Origin: Massilia sp. PDC64
Lineage (GTDB): Bacteria > Pseudomonadota > Gammaproteobacteria > Burkholderiales > Burkholderiaceae_D
NCBI RefSeq assembly: GCF_900101265.1
Contig: NZ_FMZS01000002.1
Coordinates: forward strand, 644,765 to 708,764
Direction of reading: 5' to 3'
DNA: 64,000 nucleotides
In this document: positions 47,497 to 56,357 of the stretch, one piece after another
How positions within the stretch are numbered: the stretch's first letter is position 1
Layout of the letters: each line of letters opens with the position of its first letter
The notes under the pieces: model-generated
The model's database searches: none
What the model was told of the DNA's origin: nothing
The model's input: only the letters and a program-made list of their open reading frames with translations
Made by a program: the position numbers and the translations under genes

Positions 47497-48255
47497 ATGG
47501 TCAAATCAGCTCGAAATCCTGCAATTCGCTGGACGGTTTGTTTAGCCATGGTATGTGGTTCGTCTGCATGTGGAAGGCATACGACTGTGGATGTCAGCCT
47601 TCACGGGGTCAATTACAGCGACCGCGTGTTCAGCTATTCCGTCAAAGATCCGCTTGCCAAGGATAAGAGTGGTGCTGGGGGCGAATTGATCGACCCTTTC
47701 GGAGCGGGAGGGACGATGTGTTGCGTTACGCTTCCAATGACTTGGCGGCCCGGGCTCAAGCTCCAAGTGGACACGACATATTGGCTGGATAAGCGCCCCG
47801 ATGGGGTTCTTCCTGAAATTAAGGAAACCCGCCTCGTGGATGTGCCGCCATATGTTGATGGTAAGCCGGGAGAGCTTTGGGTACTTCGTGCCGTTGATGG
47901 AAGTGTGAGCGTGGTCTCAAGCGATTTTCAACCCGATCATCCTAAGTGGCCCGGGAAAACAAAAGGGTGGCCGGTGCCATCATTGGAGTATCGTCGAGAA
48001 CGATGGAAGATTCTTTACGATCACGAACAAGGCGGGGTTGAGAACGCACTATCATTGCTGGAAGAGCTAAAAAAAGATCCGAAGAGTCGAGCTAAAGAGG
48101 CCTGGGAATTCGCTAGGGAGCATGATCGAAAAAGTATTGAAGGTTTTTCTGGGCCGGATGATCCAAAATATGTTGTTTTCTTAAAGAGGGATTACGAAGC
48201 ATATTTGGAGTACAGTCGTGGTCGCGTAAGGCAGCTCATGGAGGAGAAGCCATGA
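47497..48255 (+). CDS. DUF3304-like lipoprotein, probable immunity protein
   Basis: A 252-residue protein with a lipoprotein-type signal (TVCLAMVCGSSAC; the lipid Cys is probably the one in SSAC-GRH). The mature N-terminal part (SLHGVNYSDRVFSYSV; AGGTMCCVTLPMTWRPGLKLQV) resembles DUF3304, a domain I recall among immunity proteins of Tle1 lipase effectors. The C-terminal ~90 residues are charged and helical. The start at 47497 is preferred over 47491 because GAGG then has 6-bp spacing. Its end overlaps the effector gene by 4 bp (ATGA). The gene is markedly AT-richer than the window average, with some 60-base stretches below 40% GC. Confidence 0.8.
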   Translation: MVKSARNPAIRWTVCLAMVCGSSACGRHTTVDVSLHGVNYSDRVFSYSVKDPLAKDKSGAGGELIDPFGAGGTMCCVTLPMTWRPGLKLQVDTTYWLDKRPDGVLPEIKETRLVDVPPYVDGKPGELWVLRAVDGSVSVVSSDFQPDHPKWPGKTKGWPVPSLEYRRERWKILYDHEQGGVENALSLLEELKKDPKSRAKEAWEFAREHDRKSIEGFSGPDDPKYVVFLKRDYEAYLEYSRGRVRQLMEEKP

Positions 48256-50291
48256 GCGCCTCCCTGTCGCCTCCGGTTGATGAAGAATTTGCGTTGGCCT
48301 CGGATGATCAAATTTTTTTTAGCCGGGAGCTTCGGCGGAAAATTCAGGTGCAGTTTGAGAGCCGCGAACAGCCGGCAACGGCCGCACCAGGGAAATCTTG
48401 TACAACAAATTTATTCTTCGGGTTCTTTTTCGACGGAACAAAAAACAATTATGAGCAAGCCGAACTCACGAAAAACCATTCGAATGTCGCGCGGCTGTAT
48501 GATTGTTACCCCGGTCTGAGCGTGCCAGGCGTCCTCCCACCCTCTACTGACTGGACAAATAACCCATCGAGATACACGCATTTCTTCCGGGTGTATATTC
48601 CCGGCGTCGCATCACCGTTTCCTCAGGTGGGAGATGTAGGAACATGGTGGCAGAGCAAGTCGGGTGCGGGAGCAGGTGGCTTGGGGGACTACAGGATAGC
48701 TTGGGCGCTGATACAAGCGGTAAACAATGTTCATCGGTACTTTCTGAAGGCACCATTGATTTCACCGGCCGAGGCCAAAGAGCTGAGCCGAAAGTTGGTG
48801 TTAAACAAGGTCACTCGCGCATTGCTGGACGATAGCAAAACCAAGACCGGCAAGCTATCGAACCTGGAACAAGAGACGCCGAAAGAGTTTGAGGCGATGT
48901 TGCGCAGACTTCATGCAGCGGTCTCAAAACACTGGCCCGATGAGAAAACAGGTAAGCCTGCTAAATCGGATCCCGGTATCGTCAAGACAATCTATGTATC
49001 GGTCTTCGGGTTTTCCCGCGGAGCCACGGAAGCACGGGTTTTCGTGAACTGGCTTTCGTCGCTGTGCAAACTCGACGCGAAGGTCCGGGGAAAAACGGGA
49101 GGGAAGTCGCTGGGCGGCTTTGATATCCAATTCGATTTCCTGGGTCTGTTCGATACGGTCGCATCCGTCGGGCTGGCGAATTCGTTCGGCATTTTTGATG
49201 GGCATGGGTTCTGGGCCGATGCCGAAGAGAGCCTGCGCATTCCTCCTGGGATCAAATGTTTGCATCTGGTTGCGGCGCATGAGTTGCGTCGGAGCTTCCC
49301 GGTCGACTCGATATCGGTAAAAGGCGTATTGCCGGAAGGGTGCGAAGAGATCGTCGTCCCAGGCGTGCATTCCGACGTAGGTAGCGGGTACTGTCCCAGC
49401 GAACAAGGTAGAGGGTGCGATCCCGGCGGTGCCGACATGCTGACGCGCATCCCGCTTCTCATGATGTACAAGGCGGCACGATTGAATGGCGTTCCATTAA
49501 AGCTTGAATTGGCGAACAGTGTGGCAAAAGAAAGGTTCGCAATAAAACCGGAAGTCATCAAGGCATTCAATGCGTATATCGCTACTTGCTCCGAAAAGCA
49601 TGGGCCGATTCATCGGATCATGCGCGAGCAGGCTCGCAAGCAAATCGAGTGGCGCCTCGTCAGGCGAGTCGTCGGCACGACACCGATACAAAAAAGCGGC
49701 AGCTTCGCGCGGGCGTCTACATTCGACCAGAACGATCTTTATAGCGCGGCCTGTGAATTTGAGGAGGAAATCAAGGCATTCATGCAGTGGTTGGCAGGTA
49801 AAGGGAACGGTTTTCGCGCCTCCATGCAGGCAGCAGGGTTCGGAAACAGCCACGCTGCCGAATGGGAAGAAATAGCGACATGGTGGAGCCGAGCGCCCGT
49901 CGTCAGTCCCGCCGTGGTGGAGTTCTTCGACAATTACGTGCACGATTCCAGAGCGTGGTTCAAGATCGTTCCGGGAAATCCGGACAACGAAAAAGACATG
50001 CGCGACAAGCTCGATGCATGGGTGCGACGGCGTAAGGAGGTTGCGAACCACAATGCGGTTCGATCACAATTTCATGGCCGGGGGAGCTCTGTTTACCAGA
50101 TGCACGCGGACGATGGTTTGACCGAGGATCAACGGCGAGCCAGGGATGAATACGAAAAGACGGGAAGGATTCCTCGCTTTGTTACAGAGGGGCGGGAGCC
50201 CTGGGGGACGCCTTCTGATCTGGTCAGATGCGCAGGTTATTTACGTTTCCGAAAAATTTACGGAGGGTCGGATTCTGACCTGCTCTCCTAG
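48252..50291 (+). CDS. tle1: DUF2235 lipase, probable type VI secretion effector Tle1
   Basis: A 679-residue alpha/beta-hydrolase. NLFFGFFFDGTKNN is the family's N-terminal motif; GFSRG gives the nucleophile Ser255; Asp301 in LGLFDTV and His373 in VPGVHSDVGSGY complete a plausible triad. Tle1 enzymes are phospholipases (A2-type specificity in characterised members) delivered into the periplasm of rival bacteria. No signal peptide or PAAR domain is seen, so delivery should rely on the upstream VgrG and DUF4123 adaptor. The immunity candidate overlaps its start by 4 bp. Base composition is clearly lower in GC than the flanks, consistent with transfer. Confidence 0.9.
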   Translation: MSASLSPPVDEEFALASDDQIFFSRELRRKIQVQFESREQPATAAPGKSCTTNLFFGFFFDGTKNNYEQAELTKNHSNVARLYDCYPGLSVPGVLPPSTDWTNNPSRYTHFFRVYIPGVASPFPQVGDVGTWWQSKSGAGAGGLGDYRIAWALIQAVNNVHRYFLKAPLISPAEAKELSRKLVLNKVTRALLDDSKTKTGKLSNLEQETPKEFEAMLRRLHAAVSKHWPDEKTGKPAKSDPGIVKTIYVSVFGFSRGATEARVFVNWLSSLCKLDAKVRGKTGGKSLGGFDIQFDFLGLFDTVASVGLANSFGIFDGHGFWADAEESLRIPPGIKCLHLVAAHELRRSFPVDSISVKGVLPEGCEEIVVPGVHSDVGSGYCPSEQGRGCDPGGADMLTRIPLLMMYKAARLNGVPLKLELANSVAKERFAIKPEVIKAFNAYIATCSEKHGPIHRIMREQARKQIEWRLVRRVVGTTPIQKSGSFARASTFDQNDLYSAACEFEEEIKAFMQWLAGKGNGFRASMQAAGFGNSHAAEWEEIATWWSRAPVVSPAVVEFFDNYVHDSRAWFKIVPGNPDNEKDMRDKLDAWVRRRKEVANHNAVRSQFHGRGSSVYQMHADDGLTEDQRRARDEYEKTGRIPRFVTEGREPWGTPSDLVRCAGYLRFRKIYGGSDSDLLS

Positions 50292-50446
50292 CCTCTATGT
50301 GCCGCGCCAGCTTCATTTGTTGCTGCATACGATGCTGAGTGGGCCGCGACGACAGATGCAGATGGAGTGCCGTCGCGGCATCATGCAGGGCGGTCGTGCC
50401 CAGTTACCTTAAAACCCGACCCATGCAATTGGCGTGGAAGTCAGGT

Positions 50447-51484
50447 TCATGCATGCCACACCGTCCTCTGCCACGGCCTGCGCGTCAACGCCCACGCCGC
50501 CAGCAGCGCCCCGCCGAGCAGCACGGTCTTCGTTGAGGCCGACCGCATCTCGAACGACGTGTACGGACTCCGCTCGACAACGCGGTGCTCGCCGTTGTTG
50601 CGTGCCCGGAGTTCCTGGTCGGCATTCGGCGCGTACAAGGCGTCGCGGCGTGCGCTCGAGTTCGGGCGGTCGGATTGCTGCTGGCTGAACATCGTACGGG
50701 TCATGAAGCGGTCCAGCGCGCGCGGCATCAGGTAGCCCGCCACCGACGTCAGCTTCGAGTGCCCGCCCACGTACAGGTCGCGCTCGGGCACCTGGGCCGC
50801 GTGCACGATGGCCTGCGCCACCAGCTCCGGCGCGTAGTTCGGCGGGGGCAGGTCGGGTTCGTGCTCCATGTAGCTCTTCGCGTGGTTCGGGAACGGCGTC
50901 GCGATCGCGGAAGGCTTGATCACCGTCAGTGAGATGCCCGCGTCTTCCTTGTCCAGTTCCATCCGCAGCGATTCCGTGAATGCCTTGATCGCATGCTTGG
51001 ACGCGGAATAGGTGCCCTGCAGCGGCACGGAGCGGTCCGACACTTCGCTGCCGAGGTTGATGATGGCGCCGCCGCCGCGGCCCTTCATGAGCTTGACGGC
51101 TTCCAGCGAGCCGTGCACGACGCCCCAGAAATTCGTCTGCATGACCTTGCGCATGTCTTCCAGTGCGACGTCTTCGTTCCTGCCGTAGACGCTGATGCCC
51201 GCGTTGTTGACCCACGTGTCGACGCGGCCGAAGCGTTCCATCGCCACCTGGCTGATGCGGGCCACGTCGGCCGGGTTGCCGACGTCCGCCGTGACCGTCG
51301 CCACTTCCACGCCGCGCTGGCGCATTTCGTGGGCGAGGGTGTCGAGGGCGTCGCCGTCGCGTGCGGCCAGCACGAGGTGCGCGCCGCCTTCGGCCGCCAT
51401 GCGGGCCGTGGCCAGGCCGATGCCGCTCGTCGCGCCCGTGATCACCATCACCTGTTCATTCAGTTTTTTCAGCTTTTTGGACAT
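50447..51484 (-). CDS. SDR family oxidoreductase with C-terminal hydrophobic tail (paralogue A)
   Basis: A 345-residue short-chain dehydrogenase/reductase. The NAD(P)-binding motif TGATSGIG is at ~16-23, NNAG follows, and the active site has YSASK with the upstream Ser. Beyond the usual ~250 residues there is an extension with a conserved Met/Gln-rich block (FMTRTMFSQQQSDRP) and a short hydrophobic C-terminal segment (TVLLGGALLAAWAL), possibly a membrane anchor. The substrate is unknown. The next gene is a close paralogue 9 bp upstream, so the pair arose by tandem duplication and is co-transcribed. Confidence 0.9.
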   Translation of the reverse strand: MSKKLKKLNEQVMVITGATSGIGLATARMAAEGGAHLVLAARDGDALDTLAHEMRQRGVEVATVTADVGNPADVARISQVAMERFGRVDTWVNNAGISVYGRNEDVALEDMRKVMQTNFWGVVHGSLEAVKLMKGRGGGAIINLGSEVSDRSVPLQGTYSASKHAIKAFTESLRMELDKEDAGISLTVIKPSAIATPFPNHAKSYMEHEPDLPPPNYAPELVAQAIVHAAQVPERDLYVGGHSKLTSVAGYLMPRALDRFMTRTMFSQQQSDRPNSSARRDALYAPNADQELRARNNGEHRVVERSPYTSFEMRSASTKTVLLGGALLAAWALTRRPWQRTVWHA

Positions 51485-51493
51485 GATGCCTCC

Positions 51494-52552
51494 TCACAGT
51501 GCCTGGCGCAGACGATTCGAAGACCAGGTGCGGCTGGCCGGACGGCCCGCCAGCTTCCATGCGGCGAACAGCGCGCCGGCGCCCAGCAGCACGCCCATCA
51601 CCTTGCCTTTGCGCAGCGACAGCGCCGTGTACGGGCACGTCTCGACCACGTGCTGCGAAATGCCCTGGCGTTCGCGCAGCTCATGCTGCGGATTCGGCGC
51701 ATGCAGGGCGTCGCGGCGGTTCGGCGAGCTGGGGATGTCCGTCTGCTGCTGCCTGAACATCGTGGCGCGCATCACGCGGTCGAGCACGGACGGCATCGCG
51801 AAATTGCCGACGGAGAAGGCCTTGGCCGCGCCGCCGACGAACACGTCGCGCTTCGGGTGCTGGGCCGCGTACAGGATGGACTTCGCCACGAGCTCGGGCG
51901 CGTAGATCGGCGGCGGCAAGGTCGGTTCCTTGTCCATGTAATTCTTCGCGTGGGCGACGAACATCGTGTCGATGGCGGCCGGCTTGATGAGCGTGACGGC
52001 GATCGGCGCCTTGTCCTTCTCCAGTTCGACGCGCAGCGAGTCGGTAAAGGCCTTCACGGCGTGCTTCGACGCGGCGTAGATGCCTTGCAGGGGGATCGAG
52101 ACGTCCGAGAGTTCGCTGCCGAGGTTGATGATGGCACCGCCGCCGCGCGTCTTCATGTGTTTGACGGCTTCCAGCGAGCCGTGGACGACGCCCCAGTAAT
52201 TCGTGTCGAACAGGCGCTGCATGTCGTCCAGCGAGACGTCTTCGTTGCGGCCGAAGATCGAGATGCCCGCGTTGTTGACCCACGTGTCGATGCGGCCGAA
52301 GCGTTCCATCGCGGCCTGGCCGATGCGTTCCACGTCGGCCGGGTTGCCGACATCCGCGACGACCGTCGCGACTTGCGTGCCGGTGCGGCGCAGCTCGCTC
52401 GCCAGCTGGTCGAGCGCCTCGGCGCTGCGGGCGGCGAGGACCAGTTTCGCACATTGCTCCGCGGCCATGCGCGCCGTCGTGAGGCCGATGCCGCTCGTGG
52501 CGCCGGTGATGACCATCACCTGCTCGTTTATCTTGCGTAATTGCACTGACAT
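51494..52552 (-). CDS. SDR family oxidoreductase with C-terminal hydrophobic tail (paralogue B)
   Basis: A 352-residue relative of the adjacent SDR: the same start (KINEQVMVITGATSGIG), NNAG, YAASK active-site motif, extension (MRATMFRQQQTDIP) and hydrophobic tail (GVLLGAGALFAAWKL). The start at 52552 is chosen because GGAG lies five bases upstream; the frame is open farther but without similarity. A LysR-type regulator gene lies upstream on the same strand, 153 bp away. Keeping two diverged copies side by side suggests different substrates or a heteromer, neither of which can be decided from sequence. Confidence 0.9.
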   Translation of the reverse strand: MSVQLRKINEQVMVITGATSGIGLTTARMAAEQCAKLVLAARSAEALDQLASELRRTGTQVATVVADVGNPADVERIGQAAMERFGRIDTWVNNAGISIFGRNEDVSLDDMQRLFDTNYWGVVHGSLEAVKHMKTRGGGAIINLGSELSDVSIPLQGIYAASKHAVKAFTDSLRVELEKDKAPIAVTLIKPAAIDTMFVAHAKNYMDKEPTLPPPIYAPELVAKSILYAAQHPKRDVFVGGAAKAFSVGNFAMPSVLDRVMRATMFRQQQTDIPSSPNRRDALHAPNPQHELRERQGISQHVVETCPYTALSLRKGKVMGVLLGAGALFAAWKLAGRPASRTWSSNRLRQAL

Positions 52553-52705
52553 GAATGCTCCTTCGCTCAGGTTGGAGAACGGCCGCCGCGGTGCGCGGCA
52601 AGCGGATCCGCGCGGCCGGTTCGGTGATAACGCGTTCGTTGCTGAACACGACAATCGTAGCCGTACGGCGGATTTCAAGTCATTCGTTACAAGATGGCGC
52701 TGTGT

Positions 52706-53629
52706 TCAGGCTTTGCAAGCCTCGGATTCGCGACGCAGCCAGTCGGCGACGGCCAGCGCCGCGGTGCCCGGCGGCGGGTCGGCGCGCATCGCGAGGTGGT
52801 ACGTGTACCCGGGGATGGCCGGCCCGAACGGTTGCACGAGATAGCCCGCCGCGATCTCTTCGGCGACCAATGCCAGGCTCAACAAGGCGACGCCCTGGCC
52901 CGCCACCGTGGCCTGGATCGCGTGGCTTTCGTCCGAGTACCGGAGCTGTCCACGCGACGGCTGCCATGCGAGCCCCGTGCGCGCGAACCATGTTTCCCAT
53001 GTGGGATTGGCAGGAGATGCTTTTTGCCAGTCGAAGTGGATGAGCGGCACGGATTGCAGGTCCTCGATCGAGCGGACGCCCAGCATCGGGTTGACGACCG
53101 GTGCGTACGTGTCGGCGAACATGACCTCGGTCATCAGGCCGGGGTAGGGGCCGTTGCCGTAGCGCACCGCGATGTCGATGCCGTGCGCGTCGAGGTCGAC
53201 GATCTGCTCGGACGCGTGTGTGTGCAGGTCGATGTCCGGATGCAAGGCGTGAAAGCGGGCGACCCGCGGCACGAGCCATTTCGCGGTGAACGCGTGTGTC
53301 GCGGACACGGTGACCCGTTCGCGTCGGTTCGGCTGCGTGAGCCGCGCCAGCACGGCCTCGATCGCATCGAACCCCTCGCGCAGCACGGGGTACAGCTGCG
53401 CGCCCGCGTCGGTGAGCGTGACTTGCCGCACCTGCCGCACGAACAGCTTCAGGCCCGTGTGCTCTTCGAGGACGCGGATGCGGTGGCTGATCGCCGTCGG
53501 CGTAACGGCCAGCTCGTCGGCCGCGCGTTTGAAACTGCCGTGCCGTGCGGCCGCCTCGAACGCACGGAGGGACGAGAGCGGCGGCAGCCGGCGTGTCGCC
53601 CGGTCGTTGAATGGGTGAGTTGAAATCAT
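52706..53629 (-). CDS. LysR-family transcriptional regulator (GcvA-like)
   Basis: A 307-residue LTTR. The helix-turn-helix is at ~18-75 (LRAFEAAARHGSFKRAADELAVTPTAISHRIRVLE shows the standard pattern, in pieces FEAAARHGSF and TPTAISHRI). The effector domain follows the GcvA-like outline (TAKWLVPRVARFHALHPDIDL; DIAVRYGNGPYPGL). It is divergent from the RidA-OYE pair, and a 19-bp sequence overlapping its own start codon recurs 77 bp away near the RidA gene, so it probably controls that pair and itself. Confidence 0.92.
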   Translation of the reverse strand: MISTHPFNDRATRRLPPLSSLRAFEAAARHGSFKRAADELAVTPTAISHRIRVLEEHTGLKLFVRQVRQVTLTDAGAQLYPVLREGFDAIEAVLARLTQPNRRERVTVSATHAFTAKWLVPRVARFHALHPDIDLHTHASEQIVDLDAHGIDIAVRYGNGPYPGLMTEVMFADTYAPVVNPMLGVRSIEDLQSVPLIHFDWQKASPANPTWETWFARTGLAWQPSRGQLRYSDESHAIQATVAGQGVALLSLALVAEEIAAGYLVQPFGPAIPGYTYHLAMRADPPPGTAALAVADWLRRESEACKA

Positions 53630-53707
53630 CTGATGCCTGAGAAATCGTCGTTTGTCGCTGGATTATATGAGAGCGATTATTCCAGGCATGGGTGAGTTGA
53701 GTTCATC
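53612..53707. promoter_or_regulatory. Direct repeat TGGGTGAGTTGA(AA/GT)TCATC, candidate LysR operator
   Basis: TGGGTGAGTTGAAATCATC (53612-53630) and TGGGTGAGTTGAGTTCATC (53689-53707) match at 17 of 19 positions with starts 77 bp apart. The first overlaps the start codon of the LysR gene; the second lies 31 bp before the RidA ATG. Position and repetition suggest binding sites for the divergent regulator. Confidence 0.55.
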
Positions 53708-53738
53708 CCGTTTCTTTTTTCGACTTCAGGAGGCAGAC

Positions 53739-54143
53739 ATGCTTGAACGTATCATCACGCAGCCAGACCCGTACGAACCTTATCTGCTGTCGCAAGGCAT
53801 CCGGTTCGGCGACCTGCTGTTCATTTCCGGCCAGGCGGGCGCCGGCGACGACGGCCGCATCGTGGAAGGCGGTTTTCTCGCCCAGGGCGAGCAGGCATTT
53901 GCCAACCTGCGGCGCGCGCTGGAAGCGGGCGGATCCAGCCTGCGCGACGTCATCAAGGTGACCATCTTCGTGACCGACATGGGCCACTTCCAGGACGTCG
54001 TCGCGCTGCGCAGGAAATTTTTCTCGGCACCGTATCCGGCCGATACGATCGCCGAAATCAAGGCCCTCTACGACCCGCGGGCGATGATCGAGATCGAAGC
54101 GATCGCGGCCGTGCGTCGGCAGGGAGGCAGCGATGCGCGATAA
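53739..54143 (+). CDS. RidA/YjgF/YER057c/UK114 family protein
   Basis: A 134-residue protein of the Rid superfamily, which hydrolyse reactive enamines/imines or act in related amide chemistry. LFISGQAGAGDDG, GEQAFANLRRALEAGGSSLRDVIKVTIFVTDM and the C-terminal MIEIEAIAAV are the family blocks; the Arg normally present before the final EIE motif is not obvious (DPRAMIEIE keeps one). AGGAGG lies at ideal spacing before the ATG at 53739. It overlaps the OYE gene by 11 bp, so the two act together, perhaps on the same nitrogenous or carbonyl metabolite. Confidence 0.92.
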   Translation: MLERIITQPDPYEPYLLSQGIRFGDLLFISGQAGAGDDGRIVEGGFLAQGEQAFANLRRALEAGGSSLRDVIKVTIFVTDMGHFQDVVALRRKFFSAPYPADTIAEIKALYDPRAMIEIEAIAAVRRQGGSDAR

Positions 54144-55260
54144 CGCACAGGTCGCCAGTCTGTTCGAACCCGTTGCGCTCGGGCCGTCGACGCTGCCCAA
54201 CCGCCTGGCCGTGGCGCCGATGACGCGTGTGAGCGCCACGGCCGACGGCTTGCCGACGGCGCGCATGGCCGATTATTACGCGCAGTTCGCGCACGGTGGT
54301 TTCGGCCTCGTCATCACGGAAGGCCTGTACACGGATGAGGCTTACTCTCAGGGATATCTCTGCCAGCCCGGGCTCGCGAACGCGGTGCAGCGGGATGCAT
54401 GGCGGCCCATCGTCGCTGGCGTGCAGGCAGGCGGTGGCCGCGTGATCGCGCAACTGATGCATGCGGGCGCACTGTCGCAGGGGAATCCGCACCGGACGGG
54501 CACCATCGGCCCGTCGGCCGTGCGCCCCAAAGGCAGTCAGATGACGTTCTATCGCGGATCTGGCGACTACGCCGTGCCCGCAGCGATGACGCAGCAAGAC
54601 ATCGATGCGGCCGTGGCCGGTTTTGCGCAGGCGGCCGCGCGGGCGCGCGAGGCAGGGTTCGATGGCGTCGAGATCCATGGCGCGAACGGCTATTTGCTGG
54701 ACCAGTTCCTGTCGGAAGGGATCAACCTGCGCGAGGACCGCTACGGCGGCGGCATCGAGGGCAGGCTGCGCCTGTTCGTGGACGTCGTCGACGCGGTACG
54801 GGCCGCGGTGGGAGAGGACTACGTCGTCGGCGTGCGCCTGTCGCAGGCGAAGGTCAACGACTTCACGCATCGCTGGGATGGAGAGGATGAGGCGGTCACG
54901 ATCTTCCGCACGGTCGGCGGGCTGGACGTCGATTACCTGCACGTGACGGAGTACGAAGCGTGGCAGCCTGCCTTCGGCACGGGCCCGAGCCTGGCCGCGC
55001 TGGCGAAGCGCCATGGCGGCAAGCCCGTGCTGGCCAACGGCTCCCTGCACGATCCGGCACAGGCGCTGGGCATGGTCGAGCGGGGCGAGGCGGACGTCGT
55101 GTCGCTCGGCCGCGGCGCGCTCGCCCAGGCGGACTGGCCGCAGCGCGTCAGGAGCGGCGCGCCGTTGGCGCCGTTCGATCCGGCCATCCTGTCCCCGCTC
55201 GCGGATCTCGAGAACGCGGACCGGTGGCGTGCGCAGGCGGATTACCTACGGCCCGGCTGA
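54133..55260 (+). CDS. Old Yellow Enzyme family NAD(P)H:flavin oxidoreductase
   Basis: A 375-residue FMN-dependent (beta/alpha)8 reductase. [22 protein letters not shown], the QLMHAG block, the catalytic His-Asn pair in [17 protein letters not shown] and RYGGGIEGR are diagnostic. Such enzymes reduce activated alkenes or, in some members, other electrophiles. The start overlaps the RidA gene by 11 bp. Its last 19 bp overlap the convergent sulfate-binding protein gene on the other strand. A divergent LysR regulator probably responds to a substrate of this pair. Confidence 0.92.
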   Translation: MRDNAQVASLFEPVALGPSTLPNRLAVAPMTRVSATADGLPTARMADYYAQFAHGGFGLVITEGLYTDEAYSQGYLCQPGLANAVQRDAWRPIVAGVQAGGGRVIAQLMHAGALSQGNPHRTGTIGPSAVRPKGSQMTFYRGSGDYAVPAAMTQQDIDAAVAGFAQAAARAREAGFDGVEIHGANGYLLDQFLSEGINLREDRYGGGIEGRLRLFVDVVDAVRAAVGEDYVVGVRLSQAKVNDFTHRWDGEDEAVTIFRTVGGLDVDYLHVTEYEAWQPAFGTGPSLAALAKRHGGKPVLANGSLHDPAQALGMVERGEADVVSLGRGALAQADWPQRVRSGAPLAPFDPAILSPLADLENADRWRAQADYLRPG

Positions 55261-56264
55261 TAGATCTGGTCGAACAGGCCGCCGTCCGCGAAGTGCGTCT
55301 TCTGCGCCTTCGTCCAGCCGCCGGCGACTTCGTCGATCGTGAACAGCTTGATCGCCGGGAATTGCGCGGCGTACTGCTTGGCATAGGGCTCGACGACGGG
55401 GCGATAGTAATGCTTCGCCGCGATCTGCTGGCCTTCCGCGCTGTACAGGTATTTCAAATAGGCCTCGGCCACGGCCCGGGTGCCGCGCTTGTCGACCACC
55501 TTGTCGACGACGGCGACGGGCGGTTCGGCCAGGATGCTGACGGACGGCGCGACGACCTCGAATTTGCCATTGCCCAGTTCCTTGACGGCCAGCAGCGCCT
55601 CGTTCTCCCACGCGATCAGCACGTCGCCGATGCCGCGTTCCGTGAACGTGGTGGTGGCGCCGCGTGCGCCGGAGTCGAGCACCGGCACGTTCTTGAACAG
55701 CTTCGTCAGGTACGCGCGCGCGGACGCTTCCGTCGCGCCCGGCTGGCGCAGCGCATAACCCCACGCCGCCAGATAGTTCCAGCGCGCGCCGCCCGACGTC
55801 TTCGGGTTCGGCGTGATCACGGACACGCCCGGCCTGGCGAGATCGGCCCAGTCCCGGATCCCTTTCGGGTTGCCTTTGCGGACCAGGAATACGATCGTCG
55901 AGGCGTATGGGGTGCTGCGATGCTCCAGGCGTTGCTGCCAGTTGTGCGCGATAAGGCCGCGTTCGCTGATAGCATCGATGTCGTACGCGAGGGCCAGCGT
56001 GACGACGTCGGCCTGCAGTCCGTCGATCACGGAACGGGCCTGCTTGCCGGAGCCGCCATGCGACTGCTTGACCGTCACGTTGTCGCCCGTCTTGACCTTG
56101 TACTGGCGCGCGAACGCGGCATTCAGGTCCGCGTACAGCTCGCGCGTCGGGTCGTAGGACACGTTCAACAGGGTGATGTCCGCCGCCTGTGCGGCGGATG
56201 AACCCAGTCCAGCGACCGCGAAGAACGCAGCGACAAAAGCGGAGGCGACCTTTTTATTGAACAT
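55242..56264 (-). CDS. sbp: Periplasmic sulfate-binding protein of an ABC transporter
   Basis: A 340-residue solute-binding protein of the Sbp/CysP family. Residues 1-27 are a signal peptide ([19 protein letters not shown]). [13 protein letters not shown] and the [32 protein letters not shown] region, seen in the pieces SHGGSGKQ and DVVTLALA, are the family signature. No permease or ATPase genes are adjacent, so the rest of the transporter lies elsewhere. The initiator ATG abuts the 3' arm of a long hairpin (56265-56333), which also covers the weak GAAAG ribosome-binding site, suggesting translational control. The 3' end overlaps the OYE gene by 19 bp. Confidence 0.94.
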   Translation of the reverse strand: MFNKKVASAFVAAFFAVAGLGSSAAQAADITLLNVSYDPTRELYADLNAAFARQYKVKTGDNVTVKQSHGGSGKQARSVIDGLQADVVTLALAYDIDAISERGLIAHNWQQRLEHRSTPYASTIVFLVRKGNPKGIRDWADLARPGVSVITPNPKTSGGARWNYLAAWGYALRQPGATEASARAYLTKLFKNVPVLDSGARGATTTFTERGIGDVLIAWENEALLAVKELGNGKFEVVAPSVSILAEPPVAVVDKVVDKRGTRAVAEAYLKYLYSAEGQQIAAKHYYRPVVEPYAKQYAAQFPAIKLFTIDEVAGGWTKAQKTHFADGGLFDQIYQPGRR

Positions 56265-56333
56265 CGTTTTCTTTCGGTTGAGTGTCTGTAGCCAGCGCCG
56301 TAGGGTAGGCGCCTGCTCAGCGAAAGAAAACGA
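56265..56333 (-). promoter_or_regulatory. Long hairpin covering the sbp ribosome-binding site
   Basis: On the plus strand TCGTTTTCTTTCG (56265-56277) and CGAAAGAAAACGA (56321-56333) are perfect 13-bp complements. TGAG/CTCA and CAG-CGCC/GGCGCCTG extend the stem inward. Read as the minus-strand transcript, the 3' arm ends at the base before the sbp ATG (56264) and contains the only plausible Shine-Dalgarno bases (GAAAG). Confidence 0.7.
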
Positions 56334-56357
56334 ATGAAAACGATGAAGCTTATGAAT

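Noticed and set aside
50292..50446. Small open frames after the Tle1 gene as an extra immunity gene
   Set aside because: They lack ribosome-binding sites and coding character; only a 9-bp inverted repeat (GCCGCGACG at 50343, CGTCGCGGC at 50371) was seen.
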